A stretch of DNA of 20,497 nucleotides from Acinetobacter sp. (GCA_030152605.1 JASLJB010000138.1:1-20497), one strand, 5' to 3'. Positions 7,644 to 16,300 are shown, counted from the first letter of the stretch. Made by a program: numbers and translations. Notes: generated from the letters alone by a model not told the origin.

Positions 7644-8861
7644 TTAGAATCTCAGTTCTTGCCCATGGCGTACCACGCGCTTACTCAAATCGCCTCCGAG
7701 CCAGTAGACGATCTCAGCCGGATGACTGACCTGCCAAGCCACAAAGTCTGCGACTTTACCGACCTCCAAGCTGCCATGACTGTGTTGCAAACCCAGTGCT
7801 TGTGCCGCATGAACGGTCACGCCAGCCAACACCTGCTCAGGGCTTAACTGAAACAGGCTACAGCCCATATTCATCGCCAAACGCAGTGACAACATCGGAG
7901 AGGTGCCCGGATTGAGATCGGTGGAGAGTGCAATCGGCACGCCATGCTGGATCAGACTTTGGATCGGTGGGTATTGCGTTTCACGCAGCAGATAAAATGC
8001 CCCGGGCAATAACACCGCCACCGTACCCGACGCGGCCATCGCCTCGACATCGGCCTCAGTCATATATTCCAAATGATCTGCGGACAGTGCCTGATAGCGT
8101 GCGGCCAAACTCGAACCTCCCAAAGCAGACAACTGCTCGGCATGCAGTTTGATCGGTAGCTTTAAGCGTTGTGCGGTTTGAAAGACTCGCTCAACTTGAT
8201 CCGGACTAAAGGCCAAATGCTCACAAAATGCATCCACGGCATCGATCAACTGTTCCGCGTGCAGTGCCGGCAACATCACCTCACAGACATAGTCGATATA
8301 TTCATCTTTGCGATCGCCAAACTCAGGCGGCAAGGCATGCGCGGCCAAACAGGTACTGCGTACGGTCATGGGCAGTCGATGCCCGATTTCACGGATCACG
8401 CGCAGCATTTTGCGTTCATTGAGCAAGTCCAAGCCATAACCGGATTTGATTTCCAGCGTGGTGACCCCTTCACGCCGCAGATGTTCAATTCGTTGTAATG
8501 CACTGTCGAGCAACTGCTGTTCTGAGGACTCGCGGGTGGCGCGCACCGTACGCATGATGCCGCCACCTTGGGCCGCGATTTCGGCATAGCTCAGTCCTTG
8601 CAGCCGCTGCTCAAACTCCTGACTACGATTGCCCGCAAAGACACTGTGCGTATGACAGTCGATCAAGCCCGGGGTCAGCCATGCTCCCTCAAGATCGACC
8701 CACTGCATGGCATAGTCATCTTTGAATGCAGCAGCCAACTCCGCCTCGGCACCGATCCACTCAATTTTGGTGGCTTGGGTGATGATCGCCGCATCTTCAA
8801 TGCGATGATAATGTCCATCTTGCATGGTCACGATATGACAATGATGCCAACAGGTTTTCAT
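7644..8861 (-). CDS. hutI: Imidazolonepropionase HutI
   Basis: The protein has 405 residues, typical for the family. It is an amidohydrolase-fold enzyme with metal-binding LIDCHTHSVFAG (His70, His72), then KLHAEQLS and SADHLEYMTE in the barrel, and ALSTDLNPGTSP with the catalytic Asp near the end. It hydrolyses 4-imidazolone-5-propionate to N-formimino-L-glutamate. GAGGAGT lies 6 nt before the ATG at 8861. The gene sits between the permease (93 bp away) and hutG (23 bp away) in the hut operon. Confidence 0.96.
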   Translation of the reverse strand: MKTCWHHCHIVTMQDGHYHRIEDAAIITQATKIEWIGAEAELAAAFKDDYAMQWVDLEGAWLTPGLIDCHTHSVFAGNRSQEFEQRLQGLSYAEIAAQGGGIMRTVRATRESSEQQLLDSALQRIEHLRREGVTTLEIKSGYGLDLLNERKMLRVIREIGHRLPMTVRSTCLAAHALPPEFGDRKDEYIDYVCEVMLPALHAEQLIDAVDAFCEHLAFSPDQVERVFQTAQRLKLPIKLHAEQLSALGGSSLAARYQALSADHLEYMTEADVEAMAASGTVAVLLPGAFYLLRETQYPPIQSLIQHGVPIALSTDLNPGTSPMLSLRLAMNMGCSLFQLSPEQVLAGVTVHAAQALGLQHSHGSLEVGKVADFVAWQVSHPAEIVYWLGGDLSKRVVRHGQELRF

Positions 8862-8954
8862 GATTGACTCCTCATACTGTCGAGTGCGCTCAGCAGCAAC
8901 GCCTCAGCACCCGAACGATTTAAGTTCTCGCCCCGTCTTGGAACAGTACAAGCG

Positions 8955-10379
8955 CTATGCTTCAGGTTCTGCTTTGTTGCTGATGGCTTGGGCAGGACTG
9001 CCATCAGAGTGATGATTGGACTGTGTCGGTCTGATCCAAATCCAATAGGCAATACTCAGTAGCAGTAGCCACGACAGTCCGACATAGATCGCTGGGCGTG
9101 AATCAGGAAAATACGCCATCATCGCCATCACAAACAGCATAAAGGCGATCGCCAAGCCCGGCGCATAGGGCCAGCCAAACATCGGGAAATCCAATGCTTT
9201 GATTTGTTCTGTACTCATCTGACGACGCATCGCCATTTGCGCAAGCAAGATCATTAACCAGACCCAGACCGTGGCAAAGGTGGCGATCGCGGCAATGATC
9301 AAGAAAATTTGTTCTGGCAGATAATAGTTCAGCACCACCCCGACAAAGAGCACCGCCACCATCACCACCACGGTCATCCACGGCACCCCATTGCGGGTCA
9401 ATTTGGTAAAGACTTTCGGGGCCTGACCACGATTGGCCATGCCATACAGCATCCGACCTGCACCAAATACATCACTGTTGATCGCTGACACGGCGGCAGT
9501 GATTACCACGATATTGAGGATGGTGGCTGCGGATTGAATGCCGAGATTTTCAAAGATTTGTACAAATGGGCTGCCTTGGCTGCCAATTTGATTCCACGGA
9601 AAGATCGACATCAACACAAAGATGGTCAATACATAGAACAACAAGATCCGCGCCGGAACCGCATTGATGGCTTTGGGAATCGAGGTTTTCGGATCTTGCG
9701 ACTCGCCTGCGGTGATGCCGATGATTTCAATACCACCAAAAGCAAATACCACCACAGTAAAACAAGCCACAAAGCCGGCAATGCCATTCGGCATAAAGCC
9801 GCCATGTTCCCATAAGTTGGCGATGCCGGGGCTAAAGCTGTGCTGATCGACATGGAAGCCGTAGTACATGATGCCGAAACCGCCCAAAATCATGGCAATA
9901 ATCGCCCCGACTTTGACCAAGGACAGCCAGAACTCCAGCTCACCAAAGACTTTGACGTGGATCAGGTTGATGGCGCCCAAGAACAAGATCAGCGACATAA
10001 TCCAGACCCAGCGTTCCACATCGGGATACCAAAAACCCATGTAGATACTAAAGGCGGTGACATCGGCCAATGCCACGATGATCATTTCCAACACATAGGT
10101 CCAACCGGTGGTAAAGCCAGCCAAAGGTCCAATATATTGCGATGCATAATGACTGAATGAACCTGAAACCGGATTGCGCACGGCCATTTCACCCAAGGCG
10201 CGCATCACGATATACACCGCGATCCCCGCCACCAGATAGGCCAACAACACGGAAGGTCCTGCCATTTTGATGGCGGCGGCTGATCCATAAAACAAACCTG
10301 TGCCAATGGCAGAGCCTAAGGCCAAGAACCGTATATGCCGCGTGTTGAGTCCGCGGGTTAATGTGGCGCTTTGTGACAT
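8955..10379 (-). CDS. hutT: APC-family amino acid permease, probable histidine transporter HutT
   Basis: The protein has 474 residues from the ATG at 10379, chosen because GGAG lies 6 nt before it; an in-frame TTG at 10391 overlaps that ribosome-binding site. RHIRFLALGSAIGTGLFYGSA near the N-terminus is the signature of the amino acid/polyamine/organocation family, and about 12 hydrophobic segments follow. Related proteins are often annotated ProY (proline permease), but the position between hutH and hutI points to histidine or urocanate uptake across the inner membrane. A 160-bp gap upstream leaves room for a secondary promoter; none was clear. The specificity is inferred from context. Confidence 0.85.
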   Translation of the reverse strand: MSQSATLTRGLNTRHIRFLALGSAIGTGLFYGSAAAIKMAGPSVLLAYLVAGIAVYIVMRALGEMAVRNPVSGSFSHYASQYIGPLAGFTTGWTYVLEMIIVALADVTAFSIYMGFWYPDVERWVWIMSLILFLGAINLIHVKVFGELEFWLSLVKVGAIIAMILGGFGIMYYGFHVDQHSFSPGIANLWEHGGFMPNGIAGFVACFTVVVFAFGGIEIIGITAGESQDPKTSIPKAINAVPARILLFYVLTIFVLMSIFPWNQIGSQGSPFVQIFENLGIQSAATILNIVVITAAVSAINSDVFGAGRMLYGMANRGQAPKVFTKLTRNGVPWMTVVVMVAVLFVGVVLNYYLPEQIFLIIAAIATFATVWVWLMILLAQMAMRRQMSTEQIKALDFPMFGWPYAPGLAIAFMLFVMAMMAYFPDSRPAIYVGLSWLLLLSIAYWIWIRPTQSNHHSDGSPAQAISNKAEPEA

Positions 10380-10539
10380 TATAATCTCCAATCCTTGAAG
10401 TTATTTGTTATTGAAAATCAGCCATTCTCCGTGACCGCTTCAACTCTCATCTGTATTACACTTAAATCTACAATCTATAATCGATGCTTAAACCTATGCT
10501 TAAGCGCTGTCGGTGTGACATCCCAGTTCAGTGTTCGCT

Positions 10540-12078
10540 TCAAGCTGCAGCATAGCTAGGCAATACATCGGCAATGAGCAATTCACTCAGGCAGCGGCTG
10601 TTCAGCAATTGCATGGCCTGTTCAATGTCCGGTGCAAAGAAACGATCTTCGCTATAGTACGGCACCTGATCACGCAGCAATTTACGTGCACATTCGAGTT
10701 TGGGTGAGCTGCTTAAGCCCTCACGAAAATCCAAGCCCTGACAGGCACCGAGCCACTCTACTGCCACGATACCGCGGACATTTTCAGCCATGGCCCACAA
10801 ACGTTTTCCGGCATTGGGTGCCATCGACACATGGTCTTCTTGGTTGGCCGAAGTCGGGATACTGTCCACACTGGCTGGATGCGCCAAAGCTTTGTTGTCA
10901 CTGGCTAAGGCCGCAGCGGTGACTTGGGCGATCATAAAGCCTGAATTGACCCCGCCACTGGCCACCAAAAATGGCGGTAGTTGTGACATATGTCGATCCA
11001 TCATCATCGAGATGCGACGTTCAGACAGTGACCCGATCTCGGCAAAGGCCAAAGCCAAATTGTCCGCCGCCATCGCCACCGGTTCGGCATGGAAGTTGCC
11101 GCCTGAGATCACATCGCCCTCTGCAGCAAAGACCAAAGGATTATCCGATACTGCATTGGCTTCGACTGCGAGTACTTCTGCCGCTTGACGGATTTGGGTC
11201 AAACACGCACCCATCACTTGCGGCTGACAACGCAATGAATATGGATCTTGGACTTTGCTACAGTCATGATGCGATTCAGCAATTTGACTGTGTGGGGTTA
11301 ACAAATCTCGATAAGCCGCAGCACTGTCGATCTGGCCTTGCTGACCACGTGCCGCATGAATCCGCGCATCAAAAGGCGCACGTGAACCAAGCATGGCTTC
11401 TACACTGAGACTACCGCAGACTGTGGCAGCAGCAAATAAATCCTCAGCCTCAAATAAGCCACGCAGTGCGTAAGCCAATGACACTTGCGTACCGTTGAGC
11501 AAGGCCAAGCCTTCCTTGGCAGCTAGTGAGATCGGCGCTAGACCTGCGATTTTTAAGGCCTCAGCTGCCGGTAACCACTGTCCTTTGTGTCGCGCTTTAC
11601 TTTCACCGAGCAGCAGCAAGGACATATGCGCCAAGGGTGCTAAGTCCCCTGATGCACCGACCGAACCTTTTAAGGGGATGTGTGGATAGACCTCGGCATT
11701 GATCAACGCCAAAATCATCTCGATCACCTGTAGACGAATCCCTGAATAGCCACGTGCCAAACTGTTGGCTTTGAGCAGCATGATCAGGCGTACCATGTCA
11801 TCATCAAGTGCCTCACCCACGCCAGCGGCATGTGATAACACCAAGGAACGTTGCAGTTTTTCGAGGTCTTCCACTGCGATCTTGGTCGAGGCCAGCAAGC
11901 CAAAGCCGGTGTTGATGCCATAGGCGGTCCGCCCTTCGGCAATGATATTGGCCACGCAGGCCACACTGGCCTCAATCGCAGGCACAGCCTGTGGATCGAG
12001 TTGGTAGCTCGAGGGTTGAAAATAGGCTTGGCGCAAATCCGCCAAGCTCAGTTGACCGGGGTGTAGTATTTTTTGCAT
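10540..12078 (-). CDS. hutH: Histidine ammonia-lyase HutH
   Basis: The protein has 512 residues. GSVGASGDLAPLAHMS contains the Ala142-Ser143-Gly144 triad that cyclises to the MIO prosthetic group. TAYGINTGFG (51-60), the QDPYSLRCQPQVMG segment and the NQEDHVSMAPNAGKRL region are the other family hallmarks. It deaminates L-histidine to trans-urocanate in the cytosol, the committing step of the pathway. AGGAAG precedes the ATG at 12078. It begins 59 bp after hutU. All key residues that can be read are intact. Confidence 0.97.
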   Translation of the reverse strand: MQKILHPGQLSLADLRQAYFQPSSYQLDPQAVPAIEASVACVANIIAEGRTAYGINTGFGLLASTKIAVEDLEKLQRSLVLSHAAGVGEALDDDMVRLIMLLKANSLARGYSGIRLQVIEMILALINAEVYPHIPLKGSVGASGDLAPLAHMSLLLLGESKARHKGQWLPAAEALKIAGLAPISLAAKEGLALLNGTQVSLAYALRGLFEAEDLFAAATVCGSLSVEAMLGSRAPFDARIHAARGQQGQIDSAAAYRDLLTPHSQIAESHHDCSKVQDPYSLRCQPQVMGACLTQIRQAAEVLAVEANAVSDNPLVFAAEGDVISGGNFHAEPVAMAADNLALAFAEIGSLSERRISMMMDRHMSQLPPFLVASGGVNSGFMIAQVTAAALASDNKALAHPASVDSIPTSANQEDHVSMAPNAGKRLWAMAENVRGIVAVEWLGACQGLDFREGLSSSPKLECARKLLRDQVPYYSEDRFFAPDIEQAMQLLNSRCLSELLIADVLPSYAAA

Positions 12079-12137
12079 CGTGTCTTCCTAACGCTCATAT
12101 TGTGGTCTATGCGAATACTGTGCTCTATAGGTGTGGA

Positions 12138-13817
12138 TTACTTCGCATTGATCATTGGTAAATTCAAACCTTGTTGTTTGGCACACGCGATGGCGGTTTC
12201 ATAGCCAGCATCAGCATGCCGCATCACGCCTGTGGCGGGATCATTGGTCAGGACGCGTGCAATCCGTGCTGCGGCTTCATCCGTGCCGTCACAAACGATG
12301 ACCACGCCCGAGTGTTGCGAAAAGCCCATACCCACACCCCCACCATGATGCAAGGACACCCAAGTCGCTCCGCCTGCGGTATTCAATAGCGCGTTTAACA
12401 AAGGCCAATCCGAGACTGCATCCGATCCATCTTGCATGGCTTCAGTTTCACGGTTGGGACTGGCGACTGATCCCGAATCGAGATGATCACGCCCAATCAC
12501 GATCGGCGCACTCAGTTCACCACTGCGCACCATTTCATTAAAGGCCAAGCCCAATTTGGCACGTAGACCCAGACCCACCCAACAAATTCGCGCAGGTAAA
12601 CCTTGGAAACTAATCCGTTCACGTGCCATATCCAACCAATGATGCAGATGTGCATCATCCGGGATCAATTGTTTTACTTTGGCATCAGTACGATAGATAT
12701 CTTCGGGATCACCAGAGAGTGCCACCCAACGGAACGGGCCAATACCACGGCAGAACAAAGGGCGGATATAGGCCGGTACAAAACCGGGAAATGCAAAGGC
12801 ATTGCTGACACCTTGTTCTTTGGCCATTTGACGGATGTTGTTGCCATAGTCAAAGGTGGCGACGCCCATGGCTTGAAAATCCAGCATGGCTTGCACATGT
12901 ACTGCCATCGATTGTTTGGCCGCCTTGACCACCACTTCGGGTTCGATGGCCGCGCGTTGACGATACTGCTCCCAAGTCCAACCGATCGGCAGATAACCAT
13001 TGAGTGGATCATGCGCACTGGTTTGATCGGTGACCAGATCTGGACGCACACCACGGCGTACCAACTCCGGCAAGATCTCAGCAGCATTGCCCTGTAGTGC
13101 AATCGAGATGGCTTGACCGGCGGCGGTATAGCGTTTAATCCGCGCCAGAGCATCGTCCAAATCCGTTGCCTGTTCATCGACATAGCGCGTGCGTAATCTA
13201 AAGTCGATACTGGCTTGTTGGCATTCAATATTCAGTGAACAGGCTCCAGCCAAAGTGGCAGCCAACGGTTGTGCGCCGCCCATCCCACCGAGTCCTGCGG
13301 TGAGGACCCAACGCCCGGTCAAGTCACCGCCAAAGTGCTGACGTCCAGCCTCGACAAAAGTTTCGTAAGTGCCTTGCACAATGCCCTGACTGCCGATATA
13401 GATCCAAGATCCCGCGGTCATCTGCCCATACATGGCCAGCCCTTGGGCATCGAGGGCATTAAAATGTTCCCAATTGGCCCAATGCGGCACCAAATTGGAG
13501 TTGGCGATGAGGACTCGCGGTGCATCGGCATGAGTCTTAAATACCCCCACGGGTTTACCGGATTGAATCAACAAGGTTTCATCATTTTCCAATTCGGTTA
13601 GGCTGCTGACGATTTGGTCATAGCATTCCCAATTACGTGCCGCTCGCCCAATCCCACCATAGACCACCAAGGCCTTGGGATTTTCCGCCACTTCTGGGTC
13701 TAAGTTATTCATCAACATGCGTAAAGGTGCTTCAGTGAGCCAACTTTTGGCGCTTAATTGTGTGCCCCGCGCAGCTCTAATTTCGACATCCCTCAACATC
13801 GTTATCTGTGTAGTCAC
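12138..13817 (-). CDS. hutU: Urocanate hydratase HutU
   Basis: The protein has 559 residues, normal for urocanase. It shows YGGIGRAARNWE (53-64), the NAD-binding glycine-rich GLGGMGGAQP (175-184), and the RPLFCRGIGPFRW segment with the conserved active-site cysteine. It converts urocanate to 4-imidazolone-5-propionate using tightly bound NAD+. The start is a GTG at 13817, supported by AGGAG 7 nt upstream. It is the first gene of the operon hutU-hutH-hutT-hutI-hutG-gdh and lies directly downstream of a promoter with a HutC-type operator. Confidence 0.97.
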   Translation of the reverse strand: MTTQITMLRDVEIRAARGTQLSAKSWLTEAPLRMLMNNLDPEVAENPKALVVYGGIGRAARNWECYDQIVSSLTELENDETLLIQSGKPVGVFKTHADAPRVLIANSNLVPHWANWEHFNALDAQGLAMYGQMTAGSWIYIGSQGIVQGTYETFVEAGRQHFGGDLTGRWVLTAGLGGMGGAQPLAATLAGACSLNIECQQASIDFRLRTRYVDEQATDLDDALARIKRYTAAGQAISIALQGNAAEILPELVRRGVRPDLVTDQTSAHDPLNGYLPIGWTWEQYRQRAAIEPEVVVKAAKQSMAVHVQAMLDFQAMGVATFDYGNNIRQMAKEQGVSNAFAFPGFVPAYIRPLFCRGIGPFRWVALSGDPEDIYRTDAKVKQLIPDDAHLHHWLDMARERISFQGLPARICWVGLGLRAKLGLAFNEMVRSGELSAPIVIGRDHLDSGSVASPNRETEAMQDGSDAVSDWPLLNALLNTAGGATWVSLHHGGGVGMGFSQHSGVVIVCDGTDEAAARIARVLTNDPATGVMRHADAGYETAIACAKQQGLNLPMINAK

Positions 13818-13889
13818 TGTAGAACTCCTTTCATCACAGAAATTTTTATAAAGTGTTATTACCCGCTTGCTTCACTGCAAATGTATTAA

Positions 13890-13936
13890 CTTGTATATAC
13901 ATGCTCATACTATACAATGATTTTCCGACTTGACCA
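13890..13936 (-). promoter_or_regulatory. hutU promoter with HutC-type operator
   Basis: On the minus strand, TGGTCA (13936-13931) and TATAGT (13914-13909) are spaced 16 bp. Starting 5 bp after the -10 is the near-palindrome CATGTATATACAAG (13903-13890), similar to the CTTGTATGTACAAG-type sites known for HutC. The -10 itself lies in TTGTATAG, the core also found in the hutC operators. A repressor here would block promoter clearance. The remainder of the 13818-14169 gap holds the leader and the hutC terminator. Confidence 0.6.
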
Positions 13937-14019
13937 GTACTTGGGATTTGAATTGTAGAAATATTTTATAAGTGACTGTTAGATATAGTTTTATAAGCCA
14001 CACAGCAAAACTTAGGCAC

Positions 14020-14052
14020 AAAAAAAGCACAGCCCGATCAAGGTGCTGTGCT
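14020..14052 (-). terminator. Rho-independent terminator of hutC
   Basis: On the minus strand, AGCACAGC and GCTGTGCT form a perfect 8-bp stem around an 11-nt loop, followed by a run of seven T residues. It lies about 120 bp past the hutC stop and upstream of the hutU promoter, so hutC and hutU are separate transcripts. Confidence 0.8.
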
Positions 14053-14169
14053 GCTGTGATCTCCATTTACCGAGATTATCTTTGCTCGATTTTTTATTTT
14101 AACTGCAATCTCTCGAACACTTCACATGCCAGGTAAACTGAGCGCATCCTTATGCATCGTCATGCAAGA

Positions 14170-14919
14170 TCAAGGCACGAACTTGCCTTCGAGATGATAG
14201 CGACTACCGGGATAAATTAAGCGGGCATGTGAGATCAACTGCTTGCCTGACCAAGTCCGACGCCGGATCAATAGACACGGTTCGGATTTGCTGATCTTGA
14301 GCCATTTAGACTCTTGGGTTGGCGCCAAGATCGCCTCCACAATATGCTCACCCTCGGTGACTGGCGCTTGTGCCATCAGAAAAACATTCGGCGTGGTGCT
14401 GCGAAAATCCTGTGTCAAATAGTCGCTGATCGCCGTGCTGACCAAGCGATCTTCGAGTTGCACCGGAATCTCATTTTCATAGTGCACGATGATCGAGTGA
14501 TACAGGGTTGTGCCTTCGCGACATTGCATGCGCAGGCTTTGATCAGGATCGGCTTGAACCTGTTCTAGCTTGAGTACTTCAGCACGATGTTGATGCTGGC
14601 GTGCCAGAATTTCTTCAGCGATATTATTAATTTGAAACAGTGCTGAATGGCCTTGGCCTTCCGCGACAAATGAACCCACGCCTTGAATTCGCACCAACAG
14701 CCCTTCTTGGGTCAATTCACGCAGCGCACGGTTAATGGTCATGCGGCTACAGCCGAGTTGTTTGACAAAGTCACTTTCCGAAGGAATCTTGTCATTCACC
14801 TTCCAACTGCCATCGTAGATCTTTTGTTGGATAATCTTTTTAATCCGAATATAAATGGGAAATGGCTGGTCTTGGGTCAACGAAAAATCAAAAGTTTCAG
14901 GATTAAGTTGTATAGACAT
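14170..14919 (-). CDS. hutC: Histidine-utilisation repressor HutC (GntR family, UTRA domain)
   Basis: The protein has 249 residues. The N-terminal winged helix-turn-helix (about 20-88) has the GntR pattern: PIYIRIKKIIQQKI, KIPSESDFVKQLGCSRMT, INRALRELTQEGLLVRIQGVGSFV. The remaining about 150 residues match the UTRA effector domain (ALYHSIIVHYENEIPVQLEDR-like and the closing ARLIYPGSRYHLEGKF). In other bacteria HutC binds hut promoters and is released by urocanate. The ATG at 14919 has only a weak ribosome-binding site. It is co-directional with, but transcriptionally separate from, the operon it should control. Operator-like sequences lie at its own promoter and over its start codon, suggesting autoregulation. 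No hutD gene is seen beside it. Confidence 0.93.
   Translation of the reverse strand: MSIQLNPETFDFSLTQDQPFPIYIRIKKIIQQKIYDGSWKVNDKIPSESDFVKQLGCSRMTINRALRELTQEGLLVRIQGVGSFVAEGQGHSALFQINNIAEEILARQHQHRAEVLKLEQVQADPDQSLRMQCREGTTLYHSIIVHYENEIPVQLEDRLVSTAISDYLTQDFRSTTPNVFLMAQAPVTEGEHIVEAILAPTQESKWLKISKSEPCLLIRRRTWSGKQLISHARLIYPGSRYHLEGKFVP
14908..14919 (-). promoter_or_regulatory. HutC-type operator copy overlapping the hutC start codon
   Basis: The plus-strand 14-mer AAGTTGTATAGACA occurs twice, at 14905-14918 and 14963-14976. This copy covers the hutC ATG, so a bound repressor would act on the beginning of the coding region as well as the promoter. Confidence 0.4.
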
Positions 14920-14965
14920 AGCAATATTCTACTGTCGGCAAGTTTAATAAATGATTGATTTAAAG

Positions 14966-14984
14966 TTGTATAGACAAGATTATA
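14966..14984 (-). promoter_or_regulatory. hutC -10 box and promoter operator
   Basis: On the minus strand the consensus -10 TATAAT (14984-14979) is followed directly by TTGTCTATACAA (14977-14966), a near-perfect inverted repeat. The order, -10 then operator, matches the hutU promoter. No good -35 is visible; the position is taken by an 18-bp palindrome. Confidence 0.55.
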
Positions 14985-14987
14985 CAT

Positions 14988-15005
14988 AGAATTAGGCCTA
15001 ATTCT
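14988..15005. promoter_or_regulatory. 18-bp perfect palindrome in the hutC -35 region
   Basis: AGAATTAGGCCTAATTCT is a perfect 18-bp inverted repeat occupying the spacer and -35 position of the hutC promoter. It is unlike the HutC sites and has no T tract, so an operator for another regulator is more likely than a terminator. The binding protein is unknown. Confidence 0.4.
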
Positions 15006-15100
15006 TGAACAAGATTTTTAATTTTTAAAGTCTAAGTGATTGATCTAGATTAGGGTCTGCCAATTCCCCTCAACACAACTTACATCAACATAGCGCGAGA

Positions 15101-15514
15101 TTAGATTGTGGTCAGCGCCAATTTCTTGCCTAACACTGCCAAGGCCTGCGCGATCTGCTCAATCTCAGTCTCATGCTCAAGACTCAAAATGTGTTGTATA
15201 TCTTGTACTTTAAGGTGAAGGCGTTGTGCCAAATCGGTATTCGAAAGATTTTGTTCAATCATGGCATTCAACAACAAGACCTTGGCAAAGACACTGGCAG
15301 GCAGGGTAATTAAGACTTCCCCCTGTTGCGCCTCACTCGGCAAACTGACTTGGCGTTGATCCTTAAAATACTCCACCACCGCCGCCAATAATGTATCTTG
15401 CGCCAACTTCAGCGTTTGCTCGTGGCAATCGGTATAAGTGACTGCTTCGGGAATATCCCTAAAACTTATATTATATCGATGACCGACTTGTTCAATTTTC
15501 GCTGGGTAAAACAT
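15101..15514 (-). CDS. hicB: HicB-family antitoxin (orphan copy 1)
   Basis: The protein has 137 residues, matching the length and layout of E. coli HicB. The N-terminal partial RNase H-like domain reads MFYPAKIEQVGHRYNISFRDIPEAV. The middle has LPSEAQQGEVLITLP and SVFAKVLLLNAMIEQ. The C-terminal helix-turn-helix (about 85-135) reads SNTDLAQRLHLKVQDIQHI and ends GKKLALTTI. HicB neutralises the HicA mRNA interferase and represses its own promoter. No HicA frame was found upstream, where hicA normally lies, or downstream. A paralogue with the same start motif lies 372 bp upstream. The ATG at 15514 is preceded by AGAGAA. The family is secure; its present role (autonomous regulator, anti-toxin against incoming HicA, or remnant) is unknown. 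Confidence 0.85.
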   Translation of the reverse strand: MFYPAKIEQVGHRYNISFRDIPEAVTYTDCHEQTLKLAQDTLLAAVVEYFKDQRQVSLPSEAQQGEVLITLPASVFAKVLLLNAMIEQNLSNTDLAQRLHLKVQDIQHILSLEHETEIEQIAQALAVLGKKLALTTI

Positions 15515-15602
15515 ATTTTTCTCTATTTATGCTACTTCGATATTTCGTATCACAGCCCCAGACTAAAAATTAACGAGTAGGAAACTATTCAACATGCTTT
15601 GC

Positions 15603-15632
15603 ATTATAAACAAAAATGTGAAGACCTTGTAA
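15603..15632 (-). promoter_or_regulatory. Promoter of hicB copy 1
   Basis: On the minus strand, TTACAA (15632-15627) and a perfect TATAAT (15608-15603) are spaced 18 bp, about 90 bp before the start codon. The plus-strand context gcattataa..aaaaatg recurs at copy 2. Together with the possible repeat at 15736-15850, this accounts for the 15515-15886 gap; no gene is seen in it. Confidence 0.55.
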
Positions 15633-15735
15633 ACTTGATTTAAAGCACTATGACGATAGTGGCATCTATTTTTTTAATAAAAACATTATATTTAAGGATC
15701 TGAGTTAAAACCACCTTATCTTATTTACAAACAAT

Positions 15736-15850
15736 TAAAGCCCTGACCCAGCATAGCGTTGCGTCTGATCAGCGGTGTTTTTTAAAGCCCTGCTTGGCTG
15801 ACGAATTTCCATGATGACACTGAAAATAAATCGACCAAATCAGGACTTTA
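15736..15850. repeat. Possible 115-bp repeat with imperfect terminal inverted repeats
   Basis: TAAAGCCCTGA at 15736 and its inverted copy (TCAGGACTTTA, one mismatch in 11) at 15840-15850 bound a 115-bp non-coding stretch. A further TAAAGCCCTG occurs internally at 15783-15792. It could be a small MITE-like relic or chance; no target duplication was recognised. Confidence 0.25.
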
Positions 15851-15886
15851 TTTATGGCTATTATTTTTTAAACTCAATCTTCAAGA

Positions 15887-16300
15887 TTACTTGGTATATA
15901 GCACCAAGCGTTTTCCGGTGGCTGATATTGCCCGCGAAATTGTATCGATCTTGGTACTATGCTTGAGATTTACGATCCGTTGAATCTCTTGCGGTTGTAA
16001 ATTAATGCGTCTTGCCAGATCCGCATTACTAATTTTTTGCTCGATCAATTCATTTAAGAGCAATACTTTTGCAAATACGCTGATCGGCAAAGTAATCAAC
16101 ACCTCTCCTTCTTGCGCTTCGCTCGGCAGGCATATTTTACGACGTTGCTCAAAATACAATGTCATGGCTTTTATTAACGCTTGCTCCGCCATGTTCAAAC
16201 CATCTTCCCAGTGATAACCACGTGTGATGGCTTCGGGAATATCTCTAAAGCTAATATTATAGTGCTCGCCTTCTTTTATAAATTTAGCAGGGTAAAACAT
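15887..16300 (-). CDS. hicB: HicB-family antitoxin (orphan copy 2)
   Basis: The protein has 137 residues from the ATG at 16300. An in-frame GTG at 16315 overlaps the GGAAAGA ribosome-binding site and was rejected. It is colinear with copy 1 over its whole length: MFYPAKF..EG..YNISFRDIPEAI, CLPSEAQEGEVLITLPISV, FAKVLLLNELIEQKISNADL and ARRINLQPQEIQRIVNL. It ends GKRLVLYTK. The same antitoxin fold plus C-terminal helix-turn-helix is expected. It diverges from copy 1 enough to be an old duplication. No hicA is found between its promoter and start or downstream. Function beyond autorepression is not known. Confidence 0.85.
   Translation of the reverse strand: MFYPAKFIKEGEHYNISFRDIPEAITRGYHWEDGLNMAEQALIKAMTLYFEQRRKICLPSEAQEGEVLITLPISVFAKVLLLNELIEQKISNADLARRINLQPQEIQRIVNLKHSTKIDTISRAISATGKRLVLYTK

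Noticed and set aside
10380..10539. Possible promoter or terminator in the 160-bp hutH-hutT gap
   Set aside because: Only a TTAAGCAT direct repeat and loosely AT-rich boxes are visible; no convincing -35/-10 pair or hairpin with T tract.
3915..13601. Numerous plus-strand and out-of-frame open frames over the hut, gdh and hpa genes
   Set aside because: They overlap strongly supported minus-strand genes with intact motifs and arise from their relatively GC-rich codons.
15515..15886. A missing hicA upstream of hicB copy 1
   Set aside because: The minus-strand leader was read for a short HicA-like frame; only very short frames interrupted by stops were seen, and no GS.H-type motif.
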